A DNA stretch of 64,000 nucleotides from Meghimatium bilineatum (taxonomy: Eukaryota > Mollusca > Gastropoda > Stylommatophora > Philomycidae), in NCBI GenBank assembly GCA_034231615.1, contig CM067304.1, positions 21,510,589 to 21,574,588 on the forward strand, written 5' to 3'. Positions 22,510 to 34,499 of this stretch are shown piece by piece. The notes below the pieces were generated by a model. It was not told the DNA's origin and ran no database searches. It saw nothing but the letters and a program-made list of their open reading frames with translations. Every line of letters starts with the position of its first letter. The stretch's first letter is position 1. Position numbers and translations under genes: made by a program.

Positions 22510-22720
22510 ACAAACGAAAAAACAGAATGGTATGGAAAGACTAATAATGGAGCTCATGGTCGACAGTAACAGAGGCAGAGGTCGACCAAGAAGAAGGTGT
22601 ATAATTGACATATTGGAGTGTTTATAGGTTACACTGGCAGAGGTTGGTTAGCTGACCCATATTCGTGAGGAATTTATAACAGTCATATGAAAGACAACGT
22701 TCTGGAAAGAATATGTCACA
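22510..22720 (+). mobile_element. LINE-A C-terminal scrap
   Basis: Encodes ERLIMELMVDSNRGRGRPRR and, after stops, TTFWKEYVT. The same closing words end the copy at 39640-40085. It is about 70 residues long and inactive. The stretch 22720-23240 has no other feature. Confidence 0.6.
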
Positions 22721-23260
22721 CGATATATTTATATAGTCTGGATATCTGGGTTTTCTTAAGGAAGATTATGTTGTTTCTCTAAAAAAAAAACCAGTGGTAA
22801 CACTGGTCACTCCTGACGGCTTCTTCCATCTTACACTTTCCATGCAATATGTCGTGTCAGGTGGCATGTACCAACTACATGAGCTTTCTAGGTTTAACTG
22901 TTGATAAAATTAGTTCCTGAAAACTGCGTACATGTTTATTTTACTTCTGGCATTTTTAGTGTTTTATATGATCTTAAATAACCACAGCCAAAAAATGCTG
23001 GTTTAATGGCTACGTCCTGAATAGGATACGCAACCAATTTAATTTATTGGTGCATCACGCACAGCAGCAAACGAACAGCTACTTATATATCTGAACATAC
23101 ACTTACAGATGATGGAATATGTTAATTAAAGTACACAAAGAAAATAGCAGAAGTTAAAAGCATATTAAATGATACGAGAAAGCTACCAAACTACTGAAAA
23201 GCTAAAAGTGAGAATCGTTACAATAAGTATATTTTACATTTTGAATGTTTCAGAACTATC

Positions 23261-24617
23261 TGGATAATGATACCACTCCTCAAATCAGGAAAAGATGTCA
23301 ACACAGTCTCCAACTACAGGCCCATCAAGCTGTCTATGCAAAACAATGGAACGCATTATCAATCTTAGGATGCAGTGGTACCTTGAAAGTGAAAACCTTC
23401 TGGTATCACAGCAAGCAGGTTTCAGACAGTGCTACTCTACTGAAGATCAGGCAACCTACCTCTCCCAAGAGATTGAGGATGCCTTCCAAGATAAGAAACT
23501 GGTACTAGCAGCATGGATAGACATAAGAAAATCATTTGATAAGGTCTGGAAAGAAGGGCTCCTAAAGAAATTACAAAATTGCAGGGTTAGCTCAAGAATG
23601 TACAAATGGATAAAAGCATACCTTCATAATAGAAGAGCTAGGGTACAATTAGATGGTCGCAAGAGCAAGAAAGTTCTACTGCGTCATCGAGTCCCCCAGG
23701 GAGGAGTCCTGTCACCCACACTTTTCTTGGTTTACATCAATGACTTAGTTGCTGAACTACCACATGGGATCAAAGTGGCAATGTATGCTGACGACCTGGT
23801 GATCTGGTGCACGGAAGAACATGCGACAGTGGACACTAAACAAATACAAAGAGCTATCGATGCCCTAACCTTATGGGCTAATAGATGGTGCGTCAGCATT
23901 AACACAGATAAGTGCAGCACTACACTTTTTGCCCTCTCACCAAAACAAAAAGCTGGTCATATCAAGACAGATGGAGAGCTTTTGAAAGAAGACAAACAAC
24001 CCACATACCTCGGAGTTACTTTTGATGATAAACTGACATGGAAGCAGCACATAAACAAAGCAACAACAAAAGCCAGGAGGAAGTTAGCTATCCTGAGAAT
24101 ACTAAGTGGAACCACATGGGGAGCCAGTGAGAATATACTCAGTAAAGTTTATCAGCAAGGCATAAGACCACACCTGGAATATGGTTCAGCTGCGTGGTGT
24201 CCTGCATCAAACACCACATTACAAGATCTAGATAAAGTGCAAAACCAGGCACTTAGAATAATGTTGGGAGCAATGAAATCAACACCCATAGCAGAGATGC
24301 AGAAAATGGGAAGAATGCAAACACTTGGCGAACGCAGAGACACAAAAGTACTAATTCAGGCAGAAAAGTTTCAATGTATGCTAAGTCATCCAATGAAGGA
24401 AAGATTCCAAAATCTATCAATGGGACGACTGAAAAGAAGCATCTTTATCCATCAAGCTAAACGACTCCGCAGACAACTTACAGACCTACCTGAAGTTGAC
24501 AGCCCCTTAAGGCCTGTACCAGAACAAACCCCGTGGAGTGAAAGACATGGAATGCCAATATACATTCAGACCCATGTGAAAGGAATACTAAGCGAGGACG
24601 AACAGAACAGTGTGTAG
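23261..24617 (+). pseudogene. Reverse transcriptase frame of Jockey-like LINE
   Basis: The long frame, 440 codons from 23295, encodes a full RT. AWIDIRKSFDKVW is residues 73-85 with the first catalytic Asp. RVPQGGVLSPTLFLVYIND follows at 132-150, then VAMYADDLVIW with the YADD box at 164-167, then TYLGVTFDDKLTW and a thumb (ILSKVYQQGIRPHLEYGSAAW). The first ~11 codons of this frame are out of register. The true upstream frame (PLLKSGKDVNTVSNYRPI) is one base off, so a single indel near 23330 breaks the protein. The frame ends at TAG where related copies read on into RNase H. All catalytic residues are intact, suggesting recent loss. Confidence 0.85.
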
Positions 24618-25229
24618 CGAAGGACAGTCACCCTCAGTTTCCTGGATGAGGAATATCCACAAGATATATGGGTCAGAGTATACACAGATGGGTCAGTACA
24701 GAATGCCGTGAGGAATGGAGGTGCAGGTGTATATATAGAATATCCACACAAGCCTAGAGATACAATCAGAACACCGACAGGAAAATTCTGCAATAATTAT
24801 GATGCAGAAATCCAGGCAATTAGTGTGGCAGCTAAAAAATTGCTGAACTCCAACTCTGACCTACAGCCTGTGGTATTCCGGACAGATGCAAGGTCAGTGC
24901 TTCAAGCTCTCCAGTCTGGAAAAGTAACAGACTTGAAAAAACTACTTAGCGAATTGTCTTACCAGTATAGGGTAACCATGCAGTGGATACCCCCTCACTG
25001 TGGAATATCAAGAAATGAAAAAGCAGACCAACTGGCTAAGAAAGGTGCTGCCGAAGACCAACCAGATATACCAATCACCTACCATCAGAAAAAACAGATG
25101 ATCAAGTCAATAAGAAAGCCACAAACACCAACACAAGATGACTATCATATTATGAACAGACCAGAACAAATTATAATTCTACGTCTCAGAACAGGACACA
25201 ACCGACTCCGCAGTCACATGTATACATAG
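24618..25229 (+). pseudogene. RNase H domain frame of Jockey-like LINE
   Basis: In frame with the RT after the TAG. VRVYTDGSVQNA supplies the first Asp, NYDAEIQAIS the Glu, VFRTDARSV the second Asp, and SRNEKADQLAKKGA the final Asp. The retroviral-type RNase H catalytic set is therefore complete. A region with LRLRTGHNRLRSH follows and the frame stops at 25227. The out-of-frame continuation carries the AKHILQDC Cys/His segment. RNase H would remove template RNA after first-strand synthesis. Transcription of this copy cannot be judged. Confidence 0.8.
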
Positions 25230-25449
25230 TTCAAGATTGGCAACACGGCCATGTGTACACGTTGACAGGCAGCACAGAGTGCCAAACATATACTTCAAGA
25301 TTGTTCTGAGCATGAAACGCTGAGGCAGACATATTGGCCAGAGGAAACAACAATGGAATCAAAACTCTATGGGACACTGTATGAACTACAAAAGACAGTG
25401 AGTTTTATTATGGAGACAGAATTACAGATATAGACATGTTTCAAGTGAA

Positions 25450-26590
25450 TGAAAGAAGAAGAAGAAATCTGGACAGTGAAAAGGAATTTGGAAAACAACA
25501 TTTCTCGGATTGGTGAAAGGTGGGTGTAAAGAAGAATAAAGTGATTTCAAGGGGGGGGGGGGACAAGCAAATAAGGTCATGAAAATAAAGTTGGGGATAC
25601 CAGAGGAGTAGTGATTAAGGTATTTACCTTATTTTCATTAGGTCTTGTGTTCGTTACATGATCTTGACGTTTTGATTACATGCGCATTTCCCCAGAGGCC
25701 TCTGTGGATTATTGTTTGGAGCTGCTGTTACGTGATATAAGTGGTATTCTCAGTGGGCGGAGTTCAGCTCCATCGAGAGGATCGGGGTAGCTATTGGGAA
25801 AGCCATACTGTTTAGTTAAGCCAAATTTCTACTTTTATTGATACATTTTTCAGGGAAAATAGGAATAAAAATATAACAATTATGGTAAACACAAATTGAT
25901 ACTTTCGTGTTAAGCGGGCACACTTATTTAACAAAACAAATTGTAAACTGAAACGAAATATAGCGCAACCAAGGGAAAAAGGAGAACAATTAAGAATACA
26001 AAAATAATAAGTGGAAGAAATCAATTCTGAAATAGAGTATCCAATTAGGCCTATGTGTTAAAAAAAATGATATATCTTTATTCGATTTATCTAGACTGTA
26101 AAAAAGATAATGTCTTCTTCTCGGTTCGCAGGAAGTTTCATAGCATTCATGGCTGCAACATTCATATGACATTGTTTTAAAAAAAAGAAGAAAAAAATGA
26201 TGTAATATTGATTGTCAAAAATGTTTTTTTTTAAAGTATGATATTGTAATATAAAAACACGAATGCGTGTCCACTCTTAAACAGGAAAGTACCCATACAT
26301 GTTATTTATATAACATATTTTGGACGCATATTTGTGTGTTTTACAGGAATCACAAGCGATTCATATCTGTCTACTTTATCTGTGGCACGCCGTTAAAACA
26401 GCCAGTAAAGCAGACCGATTATGTCGCTAAGTCGCAATTTCCGCAATTATTATGGTTACTTCTAAATTACATTACAACATGATAGAAATACACTTGGCAG
26501 ATAAAGAGTTATTACACAGAAATGGATATCTGTGTTTATGTGGATACGACACGAAGCAGCTGCGAAAAGGTCAAAGCAGGTTTGGATGTG
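25450..26590. other. No recognised gene
   Basis: AT-rich sequence with a G12 run near 25551-25562. The short frames here have no domain or repeat support. Confidence 0.4.
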
Positions 26591-27015
26591 GTTAGGTTTC
26601 TTCATCAGAGTTCATTCTCAAATGCAGGGCCATGATCCATTCTAGATTTCCAGCAGAATGTAGTCTAGAGAATGGAATACGTCGTGTCACCGATTTATTT
26701 ACACCAATGGACACATCCGTTCGGCGGCCGGGGGGGGGGGGGTAGATTTAAGATTGGTGATCAGCATGAAAGTACGAAACTAGTACTCTAACTAGACTAC
26801 TAGCGATATGGTTACAGACGTCCACCGTTCTATAAAGCAGTTAGAATATTGAACTTATTAATTACCACCGATGAAATCGGGTGTATTAGACTATTTGTGC
26901 AAATAAAACGATAACATAGCGCATTTCCGTTCTCAAGACTACATCCTGCTGGAAATCTTGTAGAAATATTGTCCCCGGAGGCCTGCTATAAGAGAGATTC
27001 AGTGGGAGTTTTAGA
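26590..27015. repeat. R2 dispersed repeat, inverted pair
   Basis: 26590-26745 (plus) and 26860-27015 (minus) are copies of R2. Shared blocks are AGATTTCCAGCAG.ATGTAGTC.AGAGAATGGAA and GT(G/A)TCxCCG.TTTATTTxCxCCAATG. Other copies are at 33740-33890, 41560-41700, 50085-50240 and 55495-55575. A G13 run separates the two copies. 27015-27380 has nothing recognisable. Confidence 0.65.
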
Positions 27016-27379
27016 ACAAATCTAAAAAGAAAACAAAAAATGAATAGAAATATCTAGAAAAGTTCCAAATCTCAGCGATATACACTTCTTTGAGAAGAAG
27101 CCTCATAATTGGATGGGAAGGTGAGTCTATGTCCGTAAGGGAAAGCCAAGTTTCACAACTGTATACACAATATCCTACCAAGCTCAACAAATTACAAGTA
27201 TTAACATTGGTCTACTTCTGACATTACAGTCCATTTAACTGCATGGGAGATTGTGGTCGTATAAAAACATCTTACATCATGTTCATAAGTACAACATGAA
27301 AATTCACGTACAAAAAAAAACACCAGAGGTTATGAAAATTAGCAAGTCTGCAACACCTATACGCCGTGGCCCTTGTTTG

Positions 27380-29032
27380 CCTTGCGGAATCAGGGGTGGA
27401 AGAGTTCTCTGGAGATGGCCTTCTTGTGTGCTGTTTGTAAGTTTGTTCCTGTGGCTTCTTTGATTTTTGTGATCCATCTTTCACATGGTCTGCCTCTGGC
27501 TTTATAACCGTTATGTCTATGTGCTATGAATATTTGTGGCATGCTATCTGTCGGTAGTCTGGAAGCGTGTGAAAACCACTTGATCTGTTGTCTTTTGATG
27601 TGTTTCAATACTGGTATTGTTTTGGTTATCTGTCTGATGTTATCGTTTCTAATTCTATTTCTTAATGACACTCCGAGTATTCTTCGTAGACATGTCATTT
27701 ATGTTGTCACTATTTTTCTTTTGTCTTGTGCAGTCATTGTCCAGGTTTGGCACTGGTAGCACAGTGATGGGATAATATTAGTCTTGTATAATGCAACTTT
27801 AGTGTCTATGTTTACATTTTTGTTCTTGAAAATACGTGTAATGTGTCCTATCATCTGGTATGTTTTGTTGCATCTATTTTGTATCGCGTTACTGGTTTTC
27901 TCTTCACTCGATATAATGCTTCCTAAGTAAGTGAACTTATTTACTTGTTTAAGGTGTTTATCATCGATGGAGATTGTGGTATTTCTTTCTTTCTTTGCTA
28001 TTGTTTAGGTCTTTTCAATATTGATCTTCATGTTGAATTTGTGACATGTTGTGTGGAGTCTGTTCATATGGTCTTGCAATTGTTCTTCTGATGTCGCTAT
28101 TAGTACTTGGTCGTCTGCAAAGAGTAGTTCGTTCAATTTGTTTTTTATGTTATCTTCTTCGTTGGTACTTATTAGTTTACAGATGTGGACGATATATGTT
28201 ATAAAAAGTAGAGGGAATAGGACACACTCCAGGCGAACTCCTGATTGAATTTGGAACTTATTGGACACACCTGCATTTGTTCTTACTGTACATTAGCTAT
28301 TAGCATAAATGCCCTTACAAATGTTGATTAAATGTTCTGGTACTCCGTATATTGATAGTGTTTTCCATAGTTGTTGTCTGTCTACTCTGTCGAATGCCTT
28401 TTCTTGGTCTACGAATGCGATGTATAATTCTATGTTGTTTTCTGTGGCTCTTTCTGTTAGCTGTCTAAGTGTAAAGGTAAAATTCGTACAGCTTTTGTTA
28501 TTGTGGAAGCCCATTTGAGTATTTTGAAGTTGTGGTTCAATGTATTATTGTAGTCGTTGCTCTAATTTTTTGTTTATATTTTTTTCTTGTGTGGCTTAGT
28601 AAGGATATCCCTCTGTATTTTGTGCAGTCTCTCTTACTGCTTGTTTTCTTCCATATGGGAATGATTGTCACGTTCCTCCAGTCTTCTGGTGTTTCTTGAT
28701 TCTTCCACATTACATGAACAAGTTTGTGTAACCATTTTTCCCCGCTCTCTGCTGCTGCTTTGATAAGTTCTGTTTGTATGTTATCAGACCTTGCTGCCTT
28801 GTTTATTGGTGTTTTATTTATTGCATTTTATGTTTCCGATAGTAGTATATTTGATTGTTGTGTCTTCATCTCTTTCTTTTAGATTTAGTAGTTCCTTGAA
28901 ATATTGTTGCAATCTTTCCATTATTTGCTTTGGTTCTTTTAGCGCATTACCGTTTTCATAATTTATTATTTCTGTCGGTTCGTATATATCTTCTTTGTTA
29001 CACCTTCTCTGCAACACCAATAGATATAACAA
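27380..29032 (-). mobile_element. LINE-A-type RT copy (linker, RT palm, C-terminus)
   Basis: Minus-strand pieces: KEDIYEPTEIINYENGNALK near 28980 (EN-RT linker), LYIAFVDQEKAFDRVDRQQLW at 28420 (first catalytic Asp), IQSGVRLECVLFPLLFI at 28240, and LLFADDQVLIATSEEQLQDH at 28110. The box here is FADD rather than YADD. The C-terminus at 27698-27390 has QIKWFSHASRL and KARGRPCERWITKIKEATG. Frame breaks lie between the pieces. The FADD version and a divergent C-terminus suggest a different subfamily from the 20.7 kb copy. Confidence 0.75.
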
Positions 29033-29558
29033 AAGATAACACCAAAGTGAAAGAAGTTAAAGATTTAAATATATAGGCAGCATTTTTTTATTTTCCGAAA
29101 ATGGAAGACTAGACAGAGAAGTAGAAACAAGGTGCCAGAAAACAAACACAGTGACCTACTAACCTTCACCATTACTTCTTCACCCAAATATCAAGATGAG
29201 AATAAAAAACCCGAGATAATATCTACAATTTTTATACCAACACTCTGTTTCAATGTTAAACATTGTCTTTAACAGCCTCGCATCAGAGGAAAATCGTTAC
29301 ACACGAAATGAAGTATCTGAGAAAAGCTACAATGGTTACTAAACTAGATAAAATAAGAAATGGAGAAATTAGGAAAAGAGTTGGTATTGAACATTTTGAA
29401 AGAGCAAGTAAAATGGTTCGGTCACCTTATGAGAATGAACACAAACCAGTAAGAGCATATAACAAAAGAATGTCCGGGAGTAAAGCCAAAGGTAGACCAA
29501 GAAAACGGTGGATAGAAAACATCAAGATATTCTTAAACAAACATAGACTAAATGAAAC

Positions 29559-29814
29559 TTTTTTTTTTTTTTTTGTCGTTTTGTTTTTTGTCTCTTGAAA
29601 AAGGTTCAATTTGAGCCGATACGTGGAGAAATGTCCTGTTTAGTTTTTTTGTATGTTTTTTTATATATACTTTTTTAAATATATTTTTATTAATAGGCTA
29701 GGTAAGTGTTTTAGTAACCTGTTTACATCATTTTGCGTTACTATTTGTTCATTAGGTTACTGCGGCACCATCCACTTTGTCGGACACCCTCTGACCATTT
29801 GGTTATTTATATTT
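29559..29814 (+). mobile_element. Penelope-like 3'-end insertion with 13-bp target duplication
   Basis: GACTAAATGAAAC is present at 29546-29558 and again at 29815-29827, exactly flanking the insert. The insert starts with T18, then the hammerhead-like motif (29594-29626), and ends TTGGTTATTTATATTT. It matches 10730-10970 on the opposite strand. It interrupts a LINE-A ORF, so it is younger than that LINE. Confidence 0.85.
29594..29626 (+). ncRNA. Degenerate hammerhead-like motif
   Basis: CTTGAAAAAGGTTCAATTTGAGCCGATACGTGG, matching 10917-10949 on the other strand exactly. The catalytic boxes are altered as described there. Confidence 0.4.
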
Positions 29815-29944
29815 GACTAAATGAAACCACGGCGACACATCATGCCTTCGAACGACAGCTTAAGATCCCACCCTTACGCTTAACGGCAAGTGTTGATACG
29901 ATCAACCATCATTCACCTGGTGACAGACAATAGACATCTTGTTC

Positions 29945-30050
29945 ATAACCATAAATATAATAATAAAGATAGCAATAGTAATAGTTACAGTAATAATAAT
30001 AATAGTAACAGTAACAGTAATAGTAAAAGCAATAGTCCTTTTCTTCTGTG
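29945..30050. repeat. AAT/AGT-rich microsatellite
   Basis: An irregular run of ATAATAAT and AACAGTAACAGTAATAG units follows the end of the LINE-A C-terminus. Confidence 0.75.
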
Positions 30051-30077
30051 ATCAATTGTTAAACAGCCAGTCAAATA

Positions 30078-30473
30078 TTGGTCATGTATAGAGCGGTTTA
30101 TTTTAGGTTACTTTGGGTTTTCTACAATTTGATTTGCAGAGAAGCTGCTGTGGGTCAGATTATCGTTCTGCGAACAGCGAAACCTGTGCGTAAAATAATC
30201 ATGTGGTTATATCCCCCCCCCCCTTTCTTTGTCTTTTTAATTTGTGTTCTTGATCTTGTACGACATTCTGACCCCTTTCCTTATGGTGCATGTATTCACT
30301 TGTGTAACTTAAACACCCTCTTTCAAGTTCCGACTTCGACGGTAGAAGTGTCTTATGATACCTATTACATGAAAGCTGGTTTTCAGGGGAACTTCCTGCA
30401 GATTAACTATTTGTGTGGAATACATAGAACGTATCGTAGCGGCAAAACTTTTATGGCTGAGTCTCCATCTTGA
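30078..30473 (+). other. 131-codon open frame, unidentified
   Basis: An ATG-to-stop frame with hydrophobic N-terminal and proline-rich middle parts (YPPPPFFVFLICVLDL). I recognise no domain. It lies between microsatellites and crosses a homopolymeric C tract, with no second copy or splice support. It could be chance or an unknown repeat. Confidence 0.15.
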
Positions 30474-30482
30474 AGCAACCAG

Positions 30483-30554
30483 AATCTAATTGTAGTAGTA
30501 ATATCAATAATAATAATAATAGTCGTAATAATAATAATAATAGTAGTAGTAGCA

Positions 30555-30587
<33 letters not shown>

Positions 30588-30715
30588 GGAATAATATTAA
30601 TACGATCAGCAACAATAATATTAACAATGGTAATAATAACAATAATAACTACATTAGTAATACTAATATAGTAATAATAATATAATAATAACAATACTAA
30701 TAACAATATCATTAT
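30483..30715. repeat. AAT/ATA microsatellite
   Basis: A long imperfect (AAT)n with AGT and AAC variants. It makes homopolymeric Asn or Ile/Leu frames on either strand that are not genes. A further block lies at 31058-31135. Confidence 0.9.
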
Positions 30716-31060
30716 CATCAAGTACCATCTCCGCAACGAAGGTTGGCTGCATCAGATCTCCAACATACCCTGTCTCTTGTCTTGGTGGTGCACTCTGCTA
30801 GACTGTAACCTGCCCATCTTGTGATGCTACTCTCCCACTTGTATATCTGTCTACCTCTTGCTCGCTTCACTTTGACTGTACCCTCAAGTGAGGTCTTCAA
30901 TAAGGTGCCATGTCTTTTAATGTCTAAAATATTTTATTTGCCTGATCTTTATTTCTCTTAGTAATTATTTCTTCATATTAAGTGCTTTTATCATCTCTAT
31001 TTGTTTCTTCTCTGTCCACGATGTTCTCCCTATTCTCCTATATACCCGCATCTCAAACCA
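30716..31060 (-). mobile_element. LINE-A 3' end, decayed sister of the 12.7 kb copy
   Basis: The minus strand encodes FEMRVYRRIGR.SW near 31050 and, at 30900-30718, KVKRARGRQIYKWESSITRW .. LAECTTKTRDR .. LRCGDGT-stop. It has the same C-terminus as 12672-13109 and abuts microsatellite at its tail. Stops interrupt the thumb region. Confidence 0.75.
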
Positions 31061-31139
31061 TATAATAATAACAATAATAACAATACTAATATAAATAATA
31101 AAAATAGTAATAATAATAATAATAATAATATTCATAACC

Positions 31140-32385
31140 AGCCAGTGTCCTGAGAGTGAGACATGAGCACAAAAAAGGTCTCGAAATCTACCTGTTGAAT
31201 TATGAGAAAGCTTTTAAAAAAATAATCCTTTGAAGTTTCAAAGAACGTCTTTTTTTTTGTCGTCTCCAATTTCGAACATTGGATGTTGGTGACGGGTAAT
31301 ATCTCCAGAAGCATATATCGTTCTGAACAGTCTTTTCAGTTAGCAAAGGTCATACGCAATAATTTCACACTTATCAATGTCGAGCTTTGTATTTTACAAT
31401 TTGTTTGAGCTTGTGTTTTCAAATTCTCTTATATCAGAGGTGAGTGTATTAGTAAATTTAAGTCAATCTACCTTGTCGAGCCAGAATTGGTCATATGAAC
31501 GTATTTTGCCTACCCCGGCACTTGAAGATGTGTGTTATACGAAATCCGTAGCATCATCTTATATCTGTACTATAATTTCTTAATTTTTTTTTTTGGTTGT
31601 GGTCGTGTCCAATGCTCCCGCTAAGCTGCGCTACCGTGCACTAGCGCACACATGTTTATCCATTGGCACAGAGTTTGGACTTGGCTCACAACACTTGCGT
31701 ATAGAAATGTGTATCAAAGTTCATATAATTAAACAGAAATAACTGGTGTAAATAGATCAAGCAGAAGAATTTATTTATTTTTAAATTTAGAAAAAAATGT
31801 AGATAAGGTAGAGAAAATATAGAAAAAAGGCCAGAATAAGTGGTGTCCAAAATATATCACCCTACGAGAAAGTCTTTTGCCCACATGCACTCTTGTCGTA
31901 GAGAGAAAACAGTCTTATTACTGAAGCATTTCTATTGACCCAATAGGCACAATTTAGAAAGTTGGTCGCCGCGATCTTGCGGTCCGTATGGACCACCATT
32001 TTTGTTTAAAGGTGATGTGTATCCTAAAATGGAGTATACCATTTAAAATTTGAACAGGTTTAAGGTTTTAAGGGGAAATCGCGACGGTAGCACCCGAAAG
32101 TATAAGTACTTATATCAACTAGGTGATTGAGAAATCAACCGTACTGGGAATCTAACAACATCTACTGGTTAGAAAACATATCATTGATACATTATTACCC
32201 TAATTAAACCTTAGAGAGTTATTTAATTCAAGTTCTTGATAAATGTGCGGGGAAAATGTGTAAAAACTCGAATAAAGTTAGCGAAAGAAAATGTTTAAGT
32301 GTAGATTTGTTATTCAAGATCTCTGGTATGAAAATAACAATATATGTAGAATTGAAAAGGTTTTTTTCGAAACCATAGTGACAGG
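31140..32385. other. No recognised gene
   Basis: AT-rich sequence. Short frames have no domain or repeat support. Confidence 0.4.
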
Positions 32386-32389
32386 ATAA

Positions 32390-32665
32390 TCTTCTTCTTC
32401 TTCTTCTGCGTTCGTTCTCAAACTCCTGCAGATTAGCAGAATTTAGTCCGGAGAACGGAATGCGTTTTGTCATGGATATCGCAGTATGGATATCTGCGCC
32501 TTTCGGCCTGACACATCCGACTTCATCATGGCTTTGGGTCACTGACCCTATATGGGATGGGACAGCCAACTCCATCCCATAACCTCCTTAGTCGCCTTTT
32601 ACGACATGCGTGGAAGGTAAACAGTGTTGCTATTCTTTGCTCCCTTTTCGGGCCCCGGCAGCATA
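32390..32665 (+). repeat. R1 dispersed repeat, longest copy
   Basis: (CTT)5 then CTGCGTTCGTTCTCAAACTC, TTTAGTCCGGAGAACGGAATGCG, GACACATCCGACTTC, CACTGACCCTATATGGGATGGG, and TTAGTCGCCTTTTACGACATG. It serves as the reference for the other R1 copies. No terminal repeats or tRNA head were found. Confidence 0.7.
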
Positions 32666-32861
32666 CGGGCGACATTATAATCTGAACCATGAACCCCAGT
32701 ATTTTTATTTTTAGTAAAAAATATCTGAAATAACCAAATTACACTGACGTGTGCGGTCGAAAAAAGCGCACCTCACCACAAAGGGTACAAAATAAATTTG
32801 AATAGTAATAATATAAAGGGGATCTATCGTTAATCTATCGTTACTCTATCGTTAAAGGAGT

Positions 32862-33115
32862 GCGGTAGCCTAAATGATAGTGAGCTTGCCTACTTTCACC
32901 GGATTACAGTGTGCCAGGTTCGAAACCACCCTGAGCAAAACAAAATTCGAGTCGTGTTTAATCGCGCTACACGAACGCTCTTCCAGTCGATCCAGCTGTA
33001 AATGGGTACCTCACACATGAATGGGTACCTCACGGAAGTAAAAACATCAAGGAAGGAATCTGGCCATCGCACCTTATAGTTGCTGCGACTTCATACATAA
33101 ACTGTTATCTTCATC
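32862..33115 (+). mobile_element. SINE-2 copy with clear tRNA head
   Basis: GTGCGGTAGCCTAAATGATAGTGAGCTTGC leads to box B GGTTCGAAACC at about 32919, then a body with CAGTCGATCCAGCTGTAAATGGG and TACCTCACACATGAATGGGTACCTCAC (a local duplication). It ends near GTTGCTGCGACTTCATAC. The box B here is near the RNA polymerase III consensus. The CAGCTGTAAATG block may be a shared SINE core, by inference. Confidence 0.75.
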
Positions 33116-33213
33116 CCCAAGGCATGTTCCTGCCTTTTAAAAAAAAAAAAAAAAGTTAATCTTGAGACATAAATAATGTAGCTTTCACGCAAGGTCGTTG
33201 ATGTGGAGATGAA

Positions 33214-33345
33214 GATATGAGGAGTTTCGACCCCAGCCCTCTATAGGAAATTATAACAACAGATAACACACTAAGAATTTGAGGAGTGTCGACCCCAGCG
33301 CTCTCTAGGAAATTATAACAACAGATGAAACACTAAGAAGGAAAA
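33214..33345. repeat. Two-copy ~67-bp tandem repeat
   Basis: GAGGAGT(T/G)TCGACCCCAGC.CTCT.TAGGAAATTATAACAACAGAT.A.ACACTAAGAA occurs twice back to back. Confidence 0.85.
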
Positions 33346-33739
33346 AAAAACAAGTAGGCCTACAACATGAGCAACTCATCTATTTGTGAATTTATTCTCA
33401 AACTTCCCCTGGATCTCTCTTCCAGTCGATCCAGCCAGTACCTGGATCTCTCTTGTAGCAGGAAAATGGTCATACTACTTCTACTTCTGCGTTCAGGATT
33501 CTTTTGATCTTTCTAGATCTTCAGACCAGTCGCAAGGATGAAGCGAGCATAGAGTATGTGTTCAGGGGTCTGAATTCCTGTTCCGCACAGACATTTATTT
33601 GTGCAAGCCATCCTGATCCGGTACAGGCAGCCCTGTAGTATGCAGTGGCCAGTTTCAGGTCGAAGAATGATGGTCTGCTGTTACCTATGAAGTTGGTGTA
33701 TGGAGTCTAGTTCCCTATCAATATCTATATCTGTCTTGG

Positions 33740-33890
33740 TCCTACTAGACTTCCAGCAGGATGTAGTCCAGATAATGGAAATGCTTTGTGGGGTTGTTTT
33801 ATTTGCATCAATGACCCAACACATCCGACTTCCGCGGAGTTAGCAGCTCAATGCCTCCACCCCTTACTATAGAAGTGTTTCGAAGTATTG
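33740..33890 (+). repeat. R2 dispersed repeat copy
   Basis: AGACTTCCAGCAGGATGTAGTCCAGATAATGGAAATGC and TTTATTTGCATCAATGACCCAACACATCCGACTTC match R2. The sequence from 33890 to 34440 has no recognised feature. Confidence 0.6.
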
Positions 33891-34499
33891 TTATTTCCCA
33901 AAGGTTTGCTAAAACAAAGTAAAGTTTATTTTTTTTAATAAGGCAAACCCCATGTTTTTGGAAAAACTATAACAACGGGATCTGCGCCCATGGAAGGATT
34001 CTAGATATATCACATTTCACTAGCTTTGCCAACTTCAAAATTATGTATCTCAACAAACATAACAAATGTCAATGACAAACATTGTCACAAGTACCTCGTA
34101 TACAAGATCATTTAAGAAATCATCTTCAACAGGTATTCACATATAAACATGGTGAACACAATATTGTCAAGAAGACACGCCTATGCTTAATCATCTCACA
34201 GAATCTTTGTATGAAGTGGTAAACTCTCTTTTCTTGATACACAATAATTAGTATGCCGACAAAGATAGAATTTCATTCCTTTATAAAAACTGGACATGGT
34301 GCACAAATATAAAGTATATATATTTATTAGGTCTAACGAAATATAACATCATTTACAAAAAATGGCATTACACTTTAGACGGTTGATCATATAATTACAT
34401 TTGTGCGAGGGCAAAGCTAGTGGTACGTGCTATAAGAGAGTATTATGCATTGAAATATATGGTGGGGGGGGGATGTAAGGAAAATGTAGCAACTATGGC

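Larger units (their letters stand above)
23240..25450 (+). mobile_element. Jockey-like LINE, best preserved copy (RT plus RNase H)
   Basis: This is a 5'-truncated element with a nearly complete RT, RNase H and C-terminal Cys region. The endonuclease is absent and homology starts around NVSEL..IMIPLLKSGKDVNTVSNYRP (23240-23330). A frameshift at about 23330 moves into the long frame 23295-24617. A TAG at 24615-24617 separates RT from RNase H. The C-terminal region (25200-25430) carries two more stops. Related decayed copies are at 18960-20020, 39190-39445 and 55735-56200. Confidence 0.85.
29033..29945 (+). mobile_element. LINE-A C-terminal half interrupted by a Penelope-like insertion
   Basis: Encodes NGRLDREVETRCQKTNTV near 29100, a damaged thumb (FIPTLCFNVKHCL) near 29230, and QVKWFGHLMRMNTNQ with GRPRKRWIENIKIFLNKHRL near 29530. 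The C-terminus resumes after 29828 as FERQLKIPPLRLTASVDTINHH. The two halves are separated by the insertion at 29559-29814. An antisense relative of this C-terminus is at 49490-49700. Confidence 0.75.

Noticed and set aside
27380..29560. Twin-priming inversion of one LINE (minus then plus copy meeting at 29032)
   Set aside because: Both sides contain a C-terminal region, so they overlap in content and must be two separate insertions.
30407..30736. Ile/Leu-rich and Asn-rich frames
   Set aside because: Translation of an AAT microsatellite.
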